Shown one piece after another: positions 23,177 through 24,993 of a stretch of 24,993 nucleotides of DNA (positions within the stretch are counted from its first letter, which is position 1; every line of letters begins with the position of its first letter). Location: positions 1 to 24,993 of the forward strand of contig CAZEQY010000026.1 of assembly GCA_964514655.1 (NCBI GenBank), given 5' to 3'. A program made the translations under genes and the position numbers. The notes under the pieces are model-generated. The model was not told the DNA's origin, ran no database searches, and was given only the letters and a program-made list of their open reading frames with translations. This DNA is from SZAS-7 sp964514655. GTDB lineage: Bacteria > Chlamydiota > Chlamydiia > Chlamydiales > FEN-1388.

Positions 23177-23182
23177 TATAAT
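23177..23182 (+). promoter_or_regulatory. -10 box just upstream of dnaX
   Basis: A perfect TATAAT at 23177-23182 would start transcription at about 23189-23190, the first base of the dnaX ATG. The -35 is poor (TTGTCG 23151-23156 with a 20-bp spacer, or TCGCAC with 17). No ribosome-binding site precedes the ATG, so a leaderless dnaX mRNA is possible. Confidence 0.4.
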
Positions 23183-23189
23183 CGATGCT

Positions 23190-24533
23190 ATGACACACTA
23201 CCAAGTTGTTGCTCGAAAATACCGCCCACAGACCTTTAAAGAGGTGTTAGGGCAAGAGGCGATTGTACAAACGTTAAAGAACGCCCTTAAAAGCGGAAAG
23301 TCTGCCCATGCCTACCTATTTTGTGGCTCTCGTGGCACCGGCAAAACTACCCTTGCACGCATACTAGCAAAAGCACTTAACTGCAAAAGCATTTCAAGCG
23401 ACTTTGAACCCTGTAATGCCTGCAAGTCGTGCCAAGAAATTACTGCCGGCACTTCTTTAGACGTTATGGAAATTGACGGCGCAAGCCACCGCGGTATTGA
23501 CGACATCAAACAAATTTCAGAGTCTATAGGCTACTGCCCCACAAGTGGCGAGTACAAAGTGTACTTGATAGATGAAGTCCACATGCTGACAAAAGAGGCC
23601 TTTAACGCTCTACTAAAAACGCTCGAAGAGCCCCCAGCTAACGTAAAGTTTTTCTTTGCAACCACTGAAGCCCACAAAATCCCCCCTACAATCCTAAGCC
23701 GATGCCAGCGCTTTAACCTAGCCCGCATTCCGCAAGAGGCGATGATCAAGAAGCTATCGATGATAGCTAGTGATATGCAGGTTGAAGTTGACGAGGCGGC
23801 TATTGTGCGCCTTACTAACTTTGCTGAAGGCGGCCTTCGCGACGCTGAATCGCTCTTTGACCAGATGATTGCCTACAGCACAGGCAAAATCACGCCGGAA
23901 GTTGTGCAAGAAGTTTTAGGCGTAATGCCGCGCGAGCATTTTTTTGCCCTCGATGAAGCAGCAAGCACAGGCAACATAAAAATAGCCTACGAGATATCTC
24001 GAGCTATCTTTACACAAGGAAAAGAGATTTCTCACTTTTTAGAGGACCTAAACACCCACTATAAGGCGATGCTGCTCACAAAGCTTGGCTGCCAAGAGCT
24101 TCTTACAGATCTAGACCCGGCCTATCGCCAAGGCATTGAACAATCTGCCCCTACATATAGCCAAGAGCAGTGTATAGCAGTTCTTGACATGATTCAAGAA
24201 ACTGCCAACAACCTAAAAAATGCAATAGCGCCTCACATGACGCTTGAAGCACTGCTATCAAACATCATTCGCATCCGCCAAAAAATATCGATCGAGGCTA
24301 TAGCACGACGCCTTGTGCAGCTTGAAGAAAAAATCGTAAACCAAAAAGGCGGCACACCAGCCCCACAACAAGAACAGCCCAAGCCGCCACCAGAGCCAAT
24401 AAAGCCGCAACTAACATCTGCACCACCCCCCGTAATGGCCGATGACGTACAGACAAACGCCCGCTACGACACGCTTGTGCAGTTTGCCGCGGTAGAACTT
24501 GATGGAACAGTACAACGAAAAAGGAGAAAGTGA
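23190..24533 (+). CDS. dnaX: DNA polymerase III subunit gamma/tau
   Basis: A clamp-loader ATPase of 447 aa that loads the sliding clamp for the replicative polymerase. Residues 1-20 (HYQVVARKYRPQTFKEVLGQ) are the family's N-terminal signature. Walker A is GSRGTGKTT (46-54). The zinc site has Cys64, Cys75, Cys78 and Cys81 (CNACKSC). Walker B is IDEVHMLT (127-134), and the sensor/arginine-finger region is TILSRCQRF. The C-terminus after about 400 is Pro/Gln-rich and short, so this is a gamma-like form without a long tau tail, as in C. trachomatis dnaX_1 (CT334). I chose ATG 23190 by homology; an ATG at 23130 would add 20 unlikely residues. One base separates its stop from ybaB. Confidence 0.95.
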   Translation: MTHYQVVARKYRPQTFKEVLGQEAIVQTLKNALKSGKSAHAYLFCGSRGTGKTTLARILAKALNCKSISSDFEPCNACKSCQEITAGTSLDVMEIDGASHRGIDDIKQISESIGYCPTSGEYKVYLIDEVHMLTKEAFNALLKTLEEPPANVKFFFATTEAHKIPPTILSRCQRFNLARIPQEAMIKKLSMIASDMQVEVDEAAIVRLTNFAEGGLRDAESLFDQMIAYSTGKITPEVVQEVLGVMPREHFFALDEAASTGNIKIAYEISRAIFTQGKEISHFLEDLNTHYKAMLLTKLGCQELLTDLDPAYRQGIEQSAPTYSQEQCIAVLDMIQETANNLKNAIAPHMTLEALLSNIIRIRQKISIEAIARRLVQLEEKIVNQKGGTPAPQQEQPKPPPEPIKPQLTSAPPPVMADDVQTNARYDTLVQFAAVELDGTVQRKRRK

Positions 24534-24534
24534 C

Positions 24535-24861
24535 ATGGGATCGGGATTTTTAAAGAAGAAAAAGCAAGCAAAAATGTTTCAGCAGCAGCTCAGCCAGATG
24601 CAGGAGCAGCTTTCAGAAAAGCTAGACACCATGGAAATCACCGGCAGCGCCGGCAACGGCCTTGTTCAGGTAACGCTCACAGGCTCCTATGAGATGAAGC
24701 GCATATCGATAAAACCCGACTGCGTAGACCCCAGCGACATCGAAGGCCTAGAAATGCTGATAAAAGCCGCCTACAACGACGCCCAAGCCCAAGTCAAGTC
24801 CCAAACCGAAAACCCCTCCATGGCCGGCGGCCTACCCGACCTCTCCATGTTAGGATTTTAG
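24535..24861 (+). CDS. ybaB: YbaB/EbfC family nucleoid-associated protein
   Basis: A protein of 108 aa that binds DNA as a dimer. The N-terminal helix is Lys/Gln-rich (KKKKQAKMFQQQLSQMQEQL), followed by the beta core (VQVTLTGSYEMKRISIKPD) and a C-terminal helix (IKAAYNDAQAQV) ending in LPDLSMLGF. This is the standard YbaB layout and length. The ATG at 24535 has AAGGAGA 6-12 nt upstream, inside the last codons of dnaX; an earlier in-frame ATG at 24499 would overlap dnaX more deeply without such a site. dnaX-ybaB coupling is widely conserved and fits the chlamydial CT334/CT335 order. I see no clear terminator in the 79 bases before the tRNA. Confidence 0.94.
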   Translation: MGSGFLKKKKQAKMFQQQLSQMQEQLSEKLDTMEITGSAGNGLVQVTLTGSYEMKRISIKPDCVDPSDIEGLEMLIKAAYNDAQAQVKSQTENPSMAGGLPDLSMLGF

Positions 24862-24940
24862 CAAAGGCTAAAGGACAAAAATCCCGGCTAGCATAAAATT
24901 CACCTATCATCGTATACTTTCGGCTCTTGTCAAATCATCC

Positions 24941-24993
<53 letters not shown>

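Overview
The window reads as chromosomal DNA of a member of the phylum Chlamydiae outside the classical Chlamydiaceae (an amoeba- or other host-associated 'environmental' chlamydia). This is inferred from gene content and order. A 503-aa GlyA carries the extra segment typical of chlamydial GlyA. glyA-clpP-dapF stands in the order I recall from Chlamydia trachomatis (CT432-CT431-CT430, read on the opposite strand). xerC lies beside a YbiT-like ABC-F gene (CT347/CT348-like), a small zinc ribbon precedes tal (CT312/CT313-like), and dnaX is followed by ybaB (CT334/CT335-like). The CT numbers are from memory and were not searched. The base composition looks moderate by eye, perhaps in the mid-40s percent GC.

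Layout. 1-1337, minus strand: a zinc-ribbon coiled-coil protein followed directly by RNase P RNA, whose -10 box overlaps the protein's stop codon. 1496-2964, plus: a small basic protein with a carbohydrate-binding-like C-terminus, translationally coupled to a PfkB-type sugar kinase. 3015-6935, plus: a tight glyA-clpP-dapF-xerC operon behind a good sigma-70/66-type promoter. 7136-12775, plus: ABC-F factor, secreted DUF1254/DUF1214 protein, Fic-fold protein with a non-canonical catalytic motif, zinc ribbon and transaldolase. 12855-16039, plus: an accessory patch with an Inc-like bilobed membrane protein, a large protein with a possible ADP-ribosyltransferase-like C-terminus, and a small partner gene. 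16056-17225, minus: a divergent sodium:dicarboxylate-family symporter. About 17293-20019: a 2.7-kb transposable element with double terminal repeats, a DDE transposase and a passenger Toprim/primase-like gene. It is flanked by a 20-bp direct repeat and sits between the SDR and symporter genes. 20030-22981, minus: SDR oxidoreductase and a PgpH-type 7TM-HD phosphodiesterase. 22983-23144: a striking 162-bp imperfect palindrome between the divergent HD-phosphodiesterase and dnaX genes. 23190-24993, plus: dnaX, ybaB and the 5' part of tRNA-Leu(UAA).

Functional themes. The glyA-dapF operon would supply D-amino acids and meso-diaminopimelate for the chlamydial peptidoglycan ring, together with the ClpP protease and the XerC dimer-resolution recombinase. 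The PgpH-like protein suggests cyclic-di-AMP turnover. The 10.2-11.4 kb and 12.8-16 kb genes look like candidate host-interaction proteins.

Most interesting points: the transposon carrying a Toprim protein; the long palindrome at pgpH/dnaX; the putative effector/partner cassette with its odd translational start; the non-canonical Fic motif; the carbohydrate-binding protein/sugar kinase couple; and degenerate hexamer arrays that fold into hairpins at two separate intergenic sites.
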